NCBI GenBank assembly: GCA_963738575.1
Contig: CAVTWY010000003.1
Coordinates: 186,001-250,000 of the forward strand
Source of the DNA: CAVTWY01 sp963738575
GTDB lineage: Bacteria; Pseudomonadota; Gammaproteobacteria; Burkholderiales; Burkholderiaceae_C
Direction: 5' to 3'
DNA length: 64,000 nucleotides
Shown here: positions 52,869 through 62,246 of the stretch, piece by piece
Position numbering within the stretch: position 1 is the first letter of the stretch
Layout: the number at the start of each line of letters is the position of its first letter
Notes under the pieces: generated by a model
The model's input: only the letters and a program-made list of their open reading frames with translations
Told to the model about the DNA's origin: nothing
Databases searched by the model: none
Translations under genes and position numbers: made by a program

Positions 52869-53711
52869 ATGTCCAGTTCACCGGAGCGGCCGCGGGTAGC
52901 CAAACCCGACTTCATCAAAGTCGAGCATGTTGAAATGGTGTTCGAGACAGCGCGAGGGCGCTTTCACGCACTGCACGACATCAACCTGAGCGTGGCCCAG
53001 GGCGAGTTCGTCACGTTGATCGGGCACTCGGGATGTGGCAAATCGACGCTGCTCAATTTGATCGCGGGCTTGCTGCAGGCCACCTCAGGTGTGCTGCTGT
53101 GTGACAACCGCGAGATCAACGCCCCTGGCCCCGACCGCGCCGTCGTGTTTCAAAATCACTCGTTGTTGCCCTGGATGACCTGCGCCGAAAACGTGCACCT
53201 TGCCGTGGAGCGGGTGTTTGCGGCCACCGAGGGCAAGTCGCAACTGAAGGCGCGGGCGCAAGCCGCGCTAGCCTTGGTGGGTCTTTCACATGCCGAGGGC
53301 AAGCGCCCCGGGGAAATCTCGGGCGGCATGAAGCAGCGGGTCGGCATTGCGCGCGCGTTGGCCATGGAGCCCAAGGTGCTGTTGATGGACGAACCCTTTG
53401 GGGCCCTGGACGCACTCACCCGCGCCAAATTGCAGGACGAGTTGATGAAGATCGTTGCAGCAGCCGGCTCGACGGTGGTGATGGTGACGCACGACGTGGA
53501 CGAGGCTGTGTTGCTGTCCGACCGCATCGTGATGATGACCAACGGGCCGGCCGCAACCATTGGTGAAGTTCAAACCGTGGCGCTGCCGCCGCTGCGCGAG
53601 GCGCCGCGCGATCGCGTCGCGATGGCGCGCAACCCCACGTACCTGAGCACGCGCGAAGCGGTGATTGAGTTTTTGTACAACAAGCAGCCGCATGTGGAGA
53701 AGGTGGCTTGA
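52869..53711 (+). CDS. ABC transporter ATP-binding protein (NrtD/SsuB-like)
   Basis: 280 residues with a complete nucleotide-binding domain: Walker A GHSGCGKST, Q-loop FQNHSLLPWM, signature ISGGMKQRVGIARAL, Walker B VLLMDEPF, and H-loop VTHDVDEA. It energises the importer encoded just upstream. GGGAG precedes the ATG. Confidence 0.92.
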   Translation: MSSSPERPRVAKPDFIKVEHVEMVFETARGRFHALHDINLSVAQGEFVTLIGHSGCGKSTLLNLIAGLLQATSGVLLCDNREINAPGPDRAVVFQNHSLLPWMTCAENVHLAVERVFAATEGKSQLKARAQAALALVGLSHAEGKRPGEISGGMKQRVGIARALAMEPKVLLMDEPFGALDALTRAKLQDELMKIVAAAGSTVVMVTHDVDEAVLLSDRIVMMTNGPAATIGEVQTVALPPLREAPRDRVAMARNPTYLSTREAVIEFLYNKQPHVEKVA

Positions 53712-53826
53712 CGCTGACGTTCAGTGCAAAGCGCGGGGGTCGCGAACGTTGCGTGGCGAGGGCTCTGGTGAGGGATCGGGCTACCATCCAACCCTTGTCT
53801 GTCGCGCGCCACCGACCCTGCCCACC

Positions 53827-54300
53827 ATGAACACACTGCCCATCGACGTCCTCGCGCTAAAGTCCATCACCGGCTCCGGCTACCCCGAGCCCTTTGCATC
53901 ACGCATGGGTGATGGGGCGTGGCGCGCGCTCGGCGATCACTTTGGCCTGTCGCAGTTTGGCGTCAGCCACGAAACCCTTCAGCCAGGTGCGCAGTCGTCC
54001 GTATGCCACTGGCACACCACCACGGACGAACTGGTCGTGATGCTGTCGGGCGAATTGGTGTTGCGCCTGGAAGGCGACGAGCACATCATGCGGGCTGGGC
54101 AATGCGTCGGGTTCAAAGCCGGGGCACCACGGGGCCATCACTTCGTCAACCGATCGGCGCTGGAGGCCACTTTCATCGTCGTGGGCACACGGGTGCTTGG
54201 TGACATCGCACACTACCCTGAAGACGACTTGGCCATGCGTCGCGACGACGCAGGCCGGCATTGGGTGCACAAGAACGGAGCGCCGTACTCCGGCGCGTAA
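53827..54300 (+). CDS. cupin-domain protein
   Basis: 157 residues with a single cupin barrel: CHWHTTTDELVVMLSGELVLRLEG (metal ligands His, His, Glu) and GHHFVNRSALEATFIVVG. The flanking sequences are typical of small cupins that handle keto or sugar acids. The substrate is unknown. It lies 115 bp after the ABC operon. Confidence 0.82.
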   Translation: MNTLPIDVLALKSITGSGYPEPFASRMGDGAWRALGDHFGLSQFGVSHETLQPGAQSSVCHWHTTTDELVVMLSGELVLRLEGDEHIMRAGQCVGFKAGAPRGHHFVNRSALEATFIVVGTRVLGDIAHYPEDDLAMRRDDAGRHWVHKNGAPYSGA

Positions 54301-54359
54301 TGGCTGGTAGCGACGCGCCACGCACAGTGGTTGCCGACTGGGGCCATGGCCCCCTTCCG

Positions 54360-55503
54360 CTACCCCTGCATCCGCTGCTGAAACCGCCCTCCAGGCAACC
54401 GCACCACCAGGTTGTCCAACTCCATCTCCAACAGCCGCGCTTGGGCCGTGCCGGTGTCAAAACCGGTGCGATCCAAGATGGTGTCGAGGGTGACTGGGTC
54501 TTGCCCCATGGCGTCGAGCAGTGGGGCGTAGCGACCTGACACGGCTGGTGCTGGGGTACTTGATGGTTTGGCTTGCTTTGCATCACTACTGGCACCCTGC
54601 GTGCCCACCGTCATGGTGCTGCGCGTTAGCTCGCTCACGATGTCCTGCGCGTCTTCCACCAACTTGGCGCCTTGTTTGATGAGGGCATGGCAGCCGCGCG
54701 ACTGCGGAGAGTGGATCGAGCCGGGGATGGCAAACACTTCGCGCCCGCACTCGTTGGCCATGCGCGCGGTGATGAGCGAGCCCGACTGCAGGGCGGCTTC
54801 AACCACCAAGGTGCCCTGTGACAGCCCAGCAATGATGCGGTTGCGCTGCGGAAAGTTTTCTTTCAACGGTGGCATACCCAAGGAGAACTCACTCAGCAGC
54901 AGGCCATCTCGGGCGATGTCGCGGGCGAGTTTTTCGTGGCGCGCGGGGTAGATGCGGTCAAGCCCCGTGCCGATGACGGCGATGGTGCTGCCGCGCCCCA
55001 GCAACGCGCCCTCGTGGGCTGCGGCGTCGATGCCCAGCGCCAAGCCCGACACGATGGTGTAGCCACGCTCGCTCAGGCTTTTGGCAAAGGCGCGCGCGTT
55101 GTCGCTGCCTTGCGCGGTGGTGTTGCGGCTGCCGACGATGGCGATGCACGGTGCACGCAACCATTCAAAGTTGCCCTGGCCGTAAAGAAGCAAGGGCGGG
55201 TCGGCGGTGTCGAGCAGCGTGGCCGGAAACCGCGCGTCGTCCAGCGCCACCACGTCGCGGCTGCGGGTCGGCTTGCAGCCATGCAACGGTGGTGGCCACC
55301 GTTTGCTCAAGCCCATCAGGAGGCGAGGCAAGTGCCACCACCACGTCCTCGGGCACCAGTTCGCGCAGGGCCTGGGGGCGCTGCTCAAAGATGCCTTGGG
55401 GTGGCCCAAAGTGGGCCAGCAGTTGTCGGGCCGTGCCGCGGCCAACGCCAGGGGTGGCCAGCAGTCGCAGCCATGCGGTTAAATCAGCGGTGTCAATTTG
55501 CAC
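54360..55503 (-). pseudogene. dprA: DprA, DNA-processing protein, interrupted by a one-base frameshift
   Basis: DprA loads RecA on incoming single-stranded DNA in natural transformation. The N-terminal helix-hairpin part (LTAWLRLLATPGVGRGTARQLLAHFG) is read in one frame from 55503. The Rossmann core (CIAIVGSRNTTAQG, IVSGLALGIDAAAHEGAL, GTLVVEAALQSGSLITARMA) and the C-terminal winged-helix-like domain are in another. Removing one base of the GGG at 55265-55267 joins AWLQAD to SRDVVALDD and gives a normal 380-residue protein. A sequencing error in the short homopolymer run is plausible. If real, transformation would be impaired. Confidence 0.87.
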
Positions 55504-55599
55504 CGGTTGATTATGCCCAGCGAGCGTGCGACATCAGCTCCATGAGCCCAGCGCTGGTGCGTCGCGGCTCATCAAGAAATGGGACGATTGTTGCGTGCC

Positions 55600-56781
55600 T
55601 TACGGCAAATCGAAGTGGTCGCCCGACGCCACTGGGGTTTCGGTGTTGAGCAGCAAGGCGTACGAGACGCGATCAAACACGCGGAACACAAACATCAGGC
55701 CGTGGCGCTCATCGGGCAACTTCACCTGCAAGGTCTTGCCGGTCTCGCGGTCGGTCAACGCCCTGCCGTCGCGCAGCACGGACAGCACGTGGCCACGCTC
55801 CACGCCTTCGGCGGCACCGCGGTTGAGGGCAACGATTTGGTTTTGACCGGCGATCAAGGCGTCACCGTAAACCGAGATGATCTGTCCCGACAGAGGCTTG
55901 CTGGGCGCATGCGGCACGTAGGTTGTCATGTCGGTGGCGCCCGTGGGCATCAACCGGTCACCGGCCCGAATCTCGCTGCGCACACCAGTCACGGTGAAGG
56001 TGGCAGGCACGACGTGAGGTTTTCCGTCGATGGTGCGGGTTTCACCTGGGCGGGTGAACTGCGCCGAGCCAAGCAACCGCGATTCGTAGCCCAGCAGCTC
56101 TTTGGTGCGTGGGTCCAGCAGCGGTGTCGCGTTGCGAAACACGTTCCAGTCGCTGCCTTTGGCTACATCACCCAACACATAGGCTTTGTCGCCACGCCCG
56201 ATGAGCACGCGATTGTCGGTGCCCGCAACGATGCGCGGCGCGCTGGAAAGCGTGTCGGCATTGAAGACGGCCATTTCTTGCAAGAACGGCCGAATCAGGT
56301 GCATCGGCACGGTGGTGATGGCGTCAGTGGCCGCGCTTTCACGAATGCGAGGCGACAGTTTGACCGTGTCGCCAGGCCCGGTCACAGCTTGTCCAACCGT
56401 CAGGCGGGCGCGGCCATTGGACTTGTCCAGCACCAGAACCTGCCCGGGGTAAATGAGGTGCGGGTTGCGAATTTGGTCGAGGTTCATGCCCCAAAGTTCG
56501 GGCCAGCGCCAAGGGCTCTTGAGGTACAACTTGGAGACATCCCACAGGGTGTCGCCACTTTTGACGGTGTACACGTCAGGGGCGCCCGGGGCCAAGTCGG
56601 CGATGGCCACACCGCGCGATGCCACCTGCTGCGCGGTGCTGCGCGCCTGGGCAGACACGGGCAAATCGGCGGCTTGCACCTGCAGGCCCACCGTGCAAAG
56701 CACAGCCAGGCTTGCCAGAGACGCGGCAACGGCAGCCCGTGGGGTTGAACGCTTGGGTGGCTGGTGGCGGTGATTCAACAA
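55600..56781 (-). CDS. LysM-domain periplasmic protein
   Basis: 393 residues starting with TTG. Signal peptide (about 15-38, ending VQAAD), then a LysM domain (VYTVKSGDTLWDVSKLYLKSPWRWPELWGMN, about 70-120) that binds peptidoglycan, then a long C-terminal region with repeated beta segments. This gene is classically found beside dprA, which follows it on the same strand, and it is divergent from def. It probably works in cell-wall maintenance. Confidence 0.85.
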   Translation of the reverse strand: MLNHRHQPPKRSTPRAAVAASLASLAVLCTVGLQVQAADLPVSAQARSTAQQVASRGVAIADLAPGAPDVYTVKSGDTLWDVSKLYLKSPWRWPELWGMNLDQIRNPHLIYPGQVLVLDKSNGRARLTVGQAVTGPGDTVKLSPRIRESAATDAITTVPMHLIRPFLQEMAVFNADTLSSAPRIVAGTDNRVLIGRGDKAYVLGDVAKGSDWNVFRNATPLLDPRTKELLGYESRLLGSAQFTRPGETRTIDGKPHVVPATFTVTGVRSEIRAGDRLMPTGATDMTTYVPHAPSKPLSGQIISVYGDALIAGQNQIVALNRGAAEGVERGHVLSVLRDGRALTDRETGKTLQVKLPDERHGLMFVFRVFDRVSYALLLNTETPVASGDHFDLP

Positions 56782-57051
56782 GGGTCGGTCCTCGGGGGTT
56801 TCAGGGGCACCTGTTCAGTGCTGATGGGCAAGCCAGTGCAAAATGCGGGTGTTAACAAACTGGGGTGCGAGTGGATGCAAAGACCTCTGCATCCTTCGTG
56901 CCACGGCGCTAACACCTTGATAGTCTGAGGGATTTTGCCGTCAAAGCAGGGGTGCGGCAAACAAAGCGCCTCTCATTGCGGCGAGGTGTGTCGCCTTTCA
57001 CGAAATGCGGCGTTGCCCTTGATCCACAACGTTGCCCAGCCACCCAATTTC

Positions 57052-57627
57052 ATGTCGATTCTTAACATTCTTTGCTACCCCGACCCCCGCCTGCACCGGG
57101 TGGCTGCGCCCGTGGCGCAGGTTGATGCACGCATTCGCAACCTTGTCGACGACATGTTTGAAACCATGCGCGACGCCGAGGGCATCGGTTTGGCTGCCAC
57201 GCAGGTGGACGTGCACGAGCGTGTCATTGTGATGGACGTGACCGAGGCCAGCGACGACGAAAGCGACAACGGTGACGGCGACGGCGACGGCGACGAGCGC
57301 AAGCCACGCCCGAGCGAGCCGCTGGTGTTGATCAACCCCGAGATCATTGCCAAGAGCGACGAGTTGGTGATGGCCGAGGAGGGCTGCTTGTCGGTGCCCA
57401 CCATTTACGACAAAGTGCAGCGCCACGCGCAAGTGACAGTGCGTGCACTCGACCGCGACGGCGTGCCCTTTGAACGCAGCGCCGAAGGCTTGCTGGCGGT
57501 TTGCATCCAGCACGAGATGGACCACCTGCAAGGCAAGGTGTTTGTCGAGTACCTCAGCACCCTGAAGCGCGACCGCATCAAAACCAAGATGCTGAAAAAA
57601 GTTCGTGAAGCTGCACGGGGCGATTGA
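57052..57627 (+). CDS. def: peptide deformylase
   Basis: 191 residues. All three metal-enzyme motifs are present: GIGLAATQV, EEGCLSVP and QHEMDHLQG. It removes the formyl group from nascent proteins. An acidic, low-complexity insertion (ASDDESDNGDGDGDGDERK, about residues 67-85) lies between motifs 1 and 2 and is encoded by a tandem GGCGAC-type repeat near 57272-57297. fmt follows 36 bp downstream, the usual pairing. Confidence 0.95.
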   Translation: MSILNILCYPDPRLHRVAAPVAQVDARIRNLVDDMFETMRDAEGIGLAATQVDVHERVIVMDVTEASDDESDNGDGDGDGDERKPRPSEPLVLINPEIIAKSDELVMAEEGCLSVPTIYDKVQRHAQVTVRALDRDGVPFERSAEGLLAVCIQHEMDHLQGKVFVEYLSTLKRDRIKTKMLKKVREAARGD

Positions 57628-57663
57628 ACGGCAGTGGCCCCTGCGACGCACAAGGCAACCCTG

Positions 57664-58623
57664 ATGCGCATCGCCTTTGCGGGCACGCCCGAGTTTGCCG
57701 CCACGGCGTTGGCGCATTTGTTGTCGCAAGGCTTTGACGTGGCCTTGGTTCTCACGCAGCCCGACAGACCCGCAGGGCGAGGCCAACAGCTGCAAGCCTC
57801 GGCGGTCAAACGCTTGGCCCTGGCGCACGGCCTGACCGTGGCACAGCCGCAGGGCTTGAAGTGGGACGGCCGTTTTGCCATGGACGCCAAGGTGGCGCAG
57901 GCGGCCTTGGCCGCCGCCCAAGTGGACGCCATGGTGGTGGTGGCCTATGGGTTGATTTTGCCGCCGTGGGTGCTGCAAGCGCCCATCAAGGGCTGCTTCA
58001 ACATTCACGGCTCGTTGCTGCCCCGGTGGCGCGGCGCCGCGCCCATCCAACGCGCGATCGAGGCCGGCGACCCACAAACCGGCATCACCATCATTCAAAT
58101 GGACGCTGGGCTCGACACCGGCGCCATGCTGGCAACACAAGCCGTGGCCATCGAGCCGCACGACACCGCAAGCACCTTGCACGATCGGCTCGCTCCAGTG
58201 GGCGCGCAGTTGATGGCCGACGTGTTGCGCCAAGCCGCCCAGGGCGGGCTCAAGCCCGTCGCACAAGCGGCTGAAGGGGCTACTTACGCCGCCAAGATCG
58301 ACAAGGCTGAAGCCGCGATTGATTGGCAATCAAGCGCGACCAACATTGAGCGGCGGGTGCGGGCGTTTGACCCTTTTCCGGGCTGCACCTTCGAGTTGCA
58401 TGGGCAAACCACCAAACTTTGGCAGGCCCGTGTGGTGCCCTCCTTGGGTGCGCAGACCCCCGGCACCGTCACCACGACGGCGCAAACGCTCATCGTGGCA
58501 TGCGGCGTGGGTGCCCTGGAAGTGTTGGCTTTGCAGCGCCCGGGGGCACGCCGCTTGACCACGGCGCAATACCTGCAAGGCCGACAACCTGCATCTTCCC
58601 CCTCGCAGTCATTGCCGTTTTAA
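57664..58623 (+). CDS. fmt: methionyl-tRNA formyltransferase
   Basis: 319 residues from ATG 57664 (RIAFAGTPEFAA), with a GTG 30 bases upstream as a less likely start. The formyl-transfer motif is CFNIHGSLLPRWRGAAPIQRAI, with LDTGAM behind it, and the C-terminal OB-like domain is present. It formylates initiator Met-tRNA; operon with def. Confidence 0.95.
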   Translation: MRIAFAGTPEFAATALAHLLSQGFDVALVLTQPDRPAGRGQQLQASAVKRLALAHGLTVAQPQGLKWDGRFAMDAKVAQAALAAAQVDAMVVVAYGLILPPWVLQAPIKGCFNIHGSLLPRWRGAAPIQRAIEAGDPQTGITIIQMDAGLDTGAMLATQAVAIEPHDTASTLHDRLAPVGAQLMADVLRQAAQGGLKPVAQAAEGATYAAKIDKAEAAIDWQSSATNIERRVRAFDPFPGCTFELHGQTTKLWQARVVPSLGAQTPGTVTTTAQTLIVACGVGALEVLALQRPGARRLTTAQYLQGRQPASSPSQSLPF

Positions 58624-58695
58624 GGCCCCCGTTGCACACTACGGCCCAACCGCAGCCAACCCCGTCCGGGGGGCCGGGATCCTCAAGGAAAAACC

Positions 58696-58896
58696 ATGAC
58701 CGTTGCACGCATCACCGAGATTTCAAGCATCAGCAAGAAGAGCTTTGAAGACGCCGTTGCCCAGGGCGTCGCCCGCGCCAACAAAACCCTTAAAAACGTT
58801 CGTGGTGCTTGGGTCAAAGACCAAGAAGTGAGCGTCGAAAAAGGCAAAATCACCGGCTACAAAGTGGTGCTCAAGATCACTTTTGTGCTGGAGTAA
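58696..58896 (+). CDS. dodecin-family flavin-binding protein
   Basis: 66 residues: VARITEISSISKKSFEDAVAQGVARANKTLKNVRGAWVKDQEV, with the tryptophan that stacks on flavin, and ITGYKVVLKITFVLE at the end. Dodecins form 12-mers storing flavin or CoA. An AAGGAA site precedes the ATG. Confidence 0.93.
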   Translation: MTVARITEISSISKKSFEDAVAQGVARANKTLKNVRGAWVKDQEVSVEKGKITGYKVVLKITFVLE

Positions 58897-58972
58897 TCAA
58901 GTCATGGCCTGGGGGCGGCCCGGCTCGTCGGCACCAAGCCGGTGAGCACGGGTTGGCCCCTCAAAAGGCCCC

Positions 58973-59743
58973 TCAAAGGGTCGCCGTCACGCCGCCGTCC
59001 ACGTACAAAATATGGCCGTTGACAAAGCGTGACGCGTCACTGGCCAAGAAGACAGTGGCCCCACCCAAGTCCTCGACGTCGCCCCAGCGGCGGCTGGGCG
59101 TGCGGCCCACCAGCCAAGCGGTAAACGTCGGGTCGTCCACCAGTTTTTGTGTCAGTTCGGTTTTGAAGTAACCAGGCCCAATGCCATTGACGTTGATGCC
59201 GTAGGGCCCCCAGTCGATGGCCATGCCTTTGGTCAACATCTTGAGCGCGCCTTTGCTGGCCGTGTAAGGCGCAATGCCTGGGCGGCCCAGTTCACTTTGC
59301 ACCGAGCAGATGTTGATGATTTTGCCGCGCTTGCGGACGATCATTTTTTGGGCCACGGCTTTGCCCACCAAGTACGCGCTGTCGAGGTTGGTTTTCATCA
59401 AGGTGTGCCAGTCGTCGTCGGCAAAGTCTTGCAGCGCCCCCCGAATCTGCATACCGGCGTTGTTGACCAAGATGTCGATGGGTGCCACGGTGCCCTCGAT
59501 GTTTTCAATGGCCTGCCGCACCGCAGCAGCCTCGGTCACGTCAAATGCGTGCGCCGACGCGCCAAGGCCCTCGGCGCGAAGCGCCTGCACGGCTTGGTCG
59601 AGCTTGCTGCTGTTGCGGCCGTTCAAGATCACGTGCGCGCCCGCTTGGGCCAAGGCGCGCGCCAGGGCCAGGCCAATGCCGCCGGACGAACCGGTGATGA
59701 GCGCTGTCTTGCCTTGAAGTTGAAATTGTTGAAGGATGCTCAT
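58973..59743 (-). CDS. short-chain dehydrogenase, gluconate 5-dehydrogenase-like
   Basis: 256 residues: TGSSGGIGLALA (cofactor motif), NNAG, catalytic Ser in INICSVQS, and YTASKGALKM (Tyr and Lys). NVNGIGPGYFKTELTQ and the closing GHILYVDGG match the IdnO/gluconate 5-dehydrogenase branch. It probably interconverts a keto-aldonic acid. Convergent with the dodecin gene, divergent from the dioxygenase. Confidence 0.85.
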   Translation of the reverse strand: MSILQQFQLQGKTALITGSSGGIGLALARALAQAGAHVILNGRNSSKLDQAVQALRAEGLGASAHAFDVTEAAAVRQAIENIEGTVAPIDILVNNAGMQIRGALQDFADDDWHTLMKTNLDSAYLVGKAVAQKMIVRKRGKIINICSVQSELGRPGIAPYTASKGALKMLTKGMAIDWGPYGINVNGIGPGYFKTELTQKLVDDPTFTAWLVGRTPSRRWGDVEDLGGATVFLASDASRFVNGHILYVDGGVTATL

Positions 59744-59828
59744 GGGCTTGGGTCTCGCTCAAAAAAGGGGGATGCTTTCCTAGAAGATACCCGATGGCGC
59801 GACGCTGGCGGCGTGGCACCATGACGGC

Positions 59829-60632
59829 ATGGCAAAACTCACACGCGACGAAGTTGAGCGCTATCAATCCGAAGGCTGGGTGGTGCCGCAGTACGCGCTG
59901 CCGCAACAGCACGTGCAGCACATGGTGGGTGCGCTCGAAACTTTGCTCGAACAAAACCCGGGGGTGCGCCCGGAAAAACTGGTGTCGGCGCACGTCGCGG
60001 GTGACAACGGTGAAGGGGTTCGGGGGGTGTCCGACTTTTTGGACTTGGCGCGCAATCCCGAGCTTGTCGAGCTGGTATCGGGGGTGATTGGCCAGGACGT
60101 CATCCTGTGGGGGTGCCACGTCTTTTGCAAACCGGCAGGTGAAGGGTACGAGACACCTTGGCACCAAGACGGGCATTACTGGCCCATCCGGCCATTGGCC
60201 AATTGCACCGTATGGGTGGCGCTTGAAGACTCAACCGTGGTCAACGGTTGTTTGCGCGTCATCCCGGGGTCGCATCGCGCCAAGCAGTTGCATGAACACC
60301 TGCACGAAGACCGCAATGACCTGACTTTGAACCAACGCATGGCGGCAGGCTCGTTCGACGAAGCTGCGGCGGTGGACATCGAGCTGCGGGCAGGGCAGAT
60401 GTCGCTGCATGACGTCTACATGATCCACGGCGCCAAGGCCAACACGTCGCGCCACCGCCGCACGGGGGTGGCCTTGCGCTACATGCCTGCCACCTCGGTG
60501 TTCGAGCGCAACCTGCGCCCCGTGGACGGCAAGTCGGGTGTGCCGGTGGACTTTGCCCAGCGTCCGTTGTGGTTGCTCTCGGGTGTTGACCGCAGCGGGC
60601 GCAACGACTTTGAGGTGGGGCATCGGCGCTGA
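59829..60632 (+). CDS. phytanoyl-CoA dioxygenase (PhyH) family protein
   Basis: 267 residues, iron/2-oxoglutarate dioxygenase: the HxD motif is in WHQDGHYWP, the distal His in MIHGAKANTSRHRR with the Arg that binds oxoglutarate. NGCLRVIPGSHR is typical of the PhyH branch. The substrate is unknown. It stands alone on the plus strand between minus-strand sugar-acid genes. Confidence 0.85.
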   Translation: MAKLTRDEVERYQSEGWVVPQYALPQQHVQHMVGALETLLEQNPGVRPEKLVSAHVAGDNGEGVRGVSDFLDLARNPELVELVSGVIGQDVILWGCHVFCKPAGEGYETPWHQDGHYWPIRPLANCTVWVALEDSTVVNGCLRVIPGSHRAKQLHEHLHEDRNDLTLNQRMAAGSFDEAAAVDIELRAGQMSLHDVYMIHGAKANTSRHRRTGVALRYMPATSVFERNLRPVDGKSGVPVDFAQRPLWLLSGVDRSGRNDFEVGHRR

Positions 60633-60693
60633 GGGTCTTCAAAGGCAGGCGCCCATGCGGCGAATTCGTCCATGCACCAAGGCGGCCCGTTTG

Positions 60694-62223
60694 CTACATC
60701 ACCGCGCCCAGCTGCCAAGGCACAAACTCGTTCTGCCCATAACCGTGCAGCTCACTCTTGGTGGCGCGGCCCGAGGCTGCGTCAAGCATCATCTGGAAGA
60801 TGCGCGCACCCACTTCGTCCACGGTTTCAAAGCCCTCGACGATGCCACCACAGTCGATGTCGATGTCGTCTTGCTGGCGCTGCCACAAGGCGGTGTTGGT
60901 CGACAGTTTGAGCGAGGGCGAGGGCGCGCAGCCGTAAGCCGATCCGCGACCGGTGGTGAAGCAAATCAGGTTGGCACCACCTGCCACCTGCCCGGTGGCT
61001 GACACGGGGTCGTAGCCCGGGGTATCCATGTAAACGAAGCCACGCGCCGCGACAGGCTGCGCAAACTCGTAAACCCCTTCAAGCCGCGTGGTGCCACTTT
61101 TGGCGATGGCGCCCAGGCTTTTTTCAAGGATGGTGGTGAGTCCGCCAGCCTTGTTGCCCGCCGAAGGGTTGTTGTCCATGCGCATGTGGTTGCGCTGGGT
61201 GTAGGCCTCCCACCAACGGATGCGTGCCAACAGCGTCTCGGCCACAGCAGGGCTGGCGGCGCGGCGCGTTAAAAGGTGCTCGCCGCCGTAGATCTCGGGT
61301 GTTTCGCTCAAGATGGCGGTGCCGCCGTGGCGCACCAGGCGGTCGACGGCCGAGCCCAGTGCCGGGTTGGCGCTGATGCCCGAGTAGCCGTCGCTGCCAC
61401 CGCACTGCAACCCCACGATCAAGTGCGACGCCAGCACGGGCTCGCGCTTGACTTGATTGGCTTGGGGCAGCATCGACTTGATCAACGCCACGCCGTGCGC
61501 CACGGTTTTGGCGGTGCCGCCGGTGTCTTGGATGTTGAACGTGACAAGTTGCGCCCCTTCGGCCAAACCCTCTTGGGCGATCAAGCCTTGAATCTGGTTG
61601 GTCTCACACCCCAAGCCCACCACCAACACGGCGGCAAAGTTGGCGTGGCGCGCGTAGCCGCCCAGCGTGCGCCGCAGCACTTGCAGTTCTTCGCCTTCAC
61701 TGTCGGTGGCGCAGCCCATGCCGTGTGTCAGTGCCACCACCCCGTCAACGTTGGGGTAGGCCGCCAGGGCCTCGGGGTGGATGTCCCGCCGAAAGTGGTC
61801 AGCGATGGCGCGCGCCGCCGTGGCCGAACAATTGACGCTGGTGAGCACCCCGATGTAGTTGCGCGTGGCCACCCGGCCGTCGGCGCGCACGATGCCGTCG
61901 AAGGTGGCGGGGTGCTGTTCGTACACCGTGGGCCGCGCGTCGGCACCGTGGCTGTGGCTGCGCTCAAAGTCGCTGAAGGCCAGGTTGTGCGTGTGCACGT
62001 GCTGGCCTGGTGCGATGGCCTGCGTGGCCATGCCAATCACCTGGTTGTAGCGCCGCACGGCGCCGCCTGCGGCAATGGCTTGGGTGGCCACTTTGTGGCC
62101 CGGGGGGATGAGCCCCATCACCCGCATGCCTTCGCTGGCGATGTCGGTGCCGCCCACCAACTGGCGCCGTGCGATCACGACGTTGTCGGCAGGGTGAATG
62201 CGAATGGTGGGGGGAGAGGCCAT
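60694..62223 (-). CDS. UxaA-family sugar-acid dehydratase (altronate/L-fuconate dehydratase-like)
   Basis: 509 residues: an N-terminal SAF-like domain (GHKVATQAIAAGGAVRRYNQVIG) and the UxaA catalytic domain (GMGCATDSEGEELQVLRRTLGGYARHANF, GLGCETNQIQ, GLQCGGSDGYSGISANPALG). These metal-dependent enzymes dehydrate altronate, galactarate or related acids. Given the SDR and FAH-type hydrolase upstream in the same operon, a deoxy-sugar acid such as L-fuconate is a good candidate. Confidence 0.85.
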   Translation of the reverse strand: MASPPTIRIHPADNVVIARRQLVGGTDIASEGMRVMGLIPPGHKVATQAIAAGGAVRRYNQVIGMATQAIAPGQHVHTHNLAFSDFERSHSHGADARPTVYEQHPATFDGIVRADGRVATRNYIGVLTSVNCSATAARAIADHFRRDIHPEALAAYPNVDGVVALTHGMGCATDSEGEELQVLRRTLGGYARHANFAAVLVVGLGCETNQIQGLIAQEGLAEGAQLVTFNIQDTGGTAKTVAHGVALIKSMLPQANQVKREPVLASHLIVGLQCGGSDGYSGISANPALGSAVDRLVRHGGTAILSETPEIYGGEHLLTRRAASPAVAETLLARIRWWEAYTQRNHMRMDNNPSAGNKAGGLTTILEKSLGAIAKSGTTRLEGVYEFAQPVAARGFVYMDTPGYDPVSATGQVAGGANLICFTTGRGSAYGCAPSPSLKLSTNTALWQRQQDDIDIDCGGIVEGFETVDEVGARIFQMMLDAASGRATKSELHGYGQNEFVPWQLGAVM

Positions 62224-62246
62224 GATCGCGGCTCGTTCTAGGCTGG

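Noticed and set aside
61276..62241. 321-codon plus-strand frame
   Set aside because: It is antisense to the UxaA-family gene and has low-information, His/Gly/Val-rich content.
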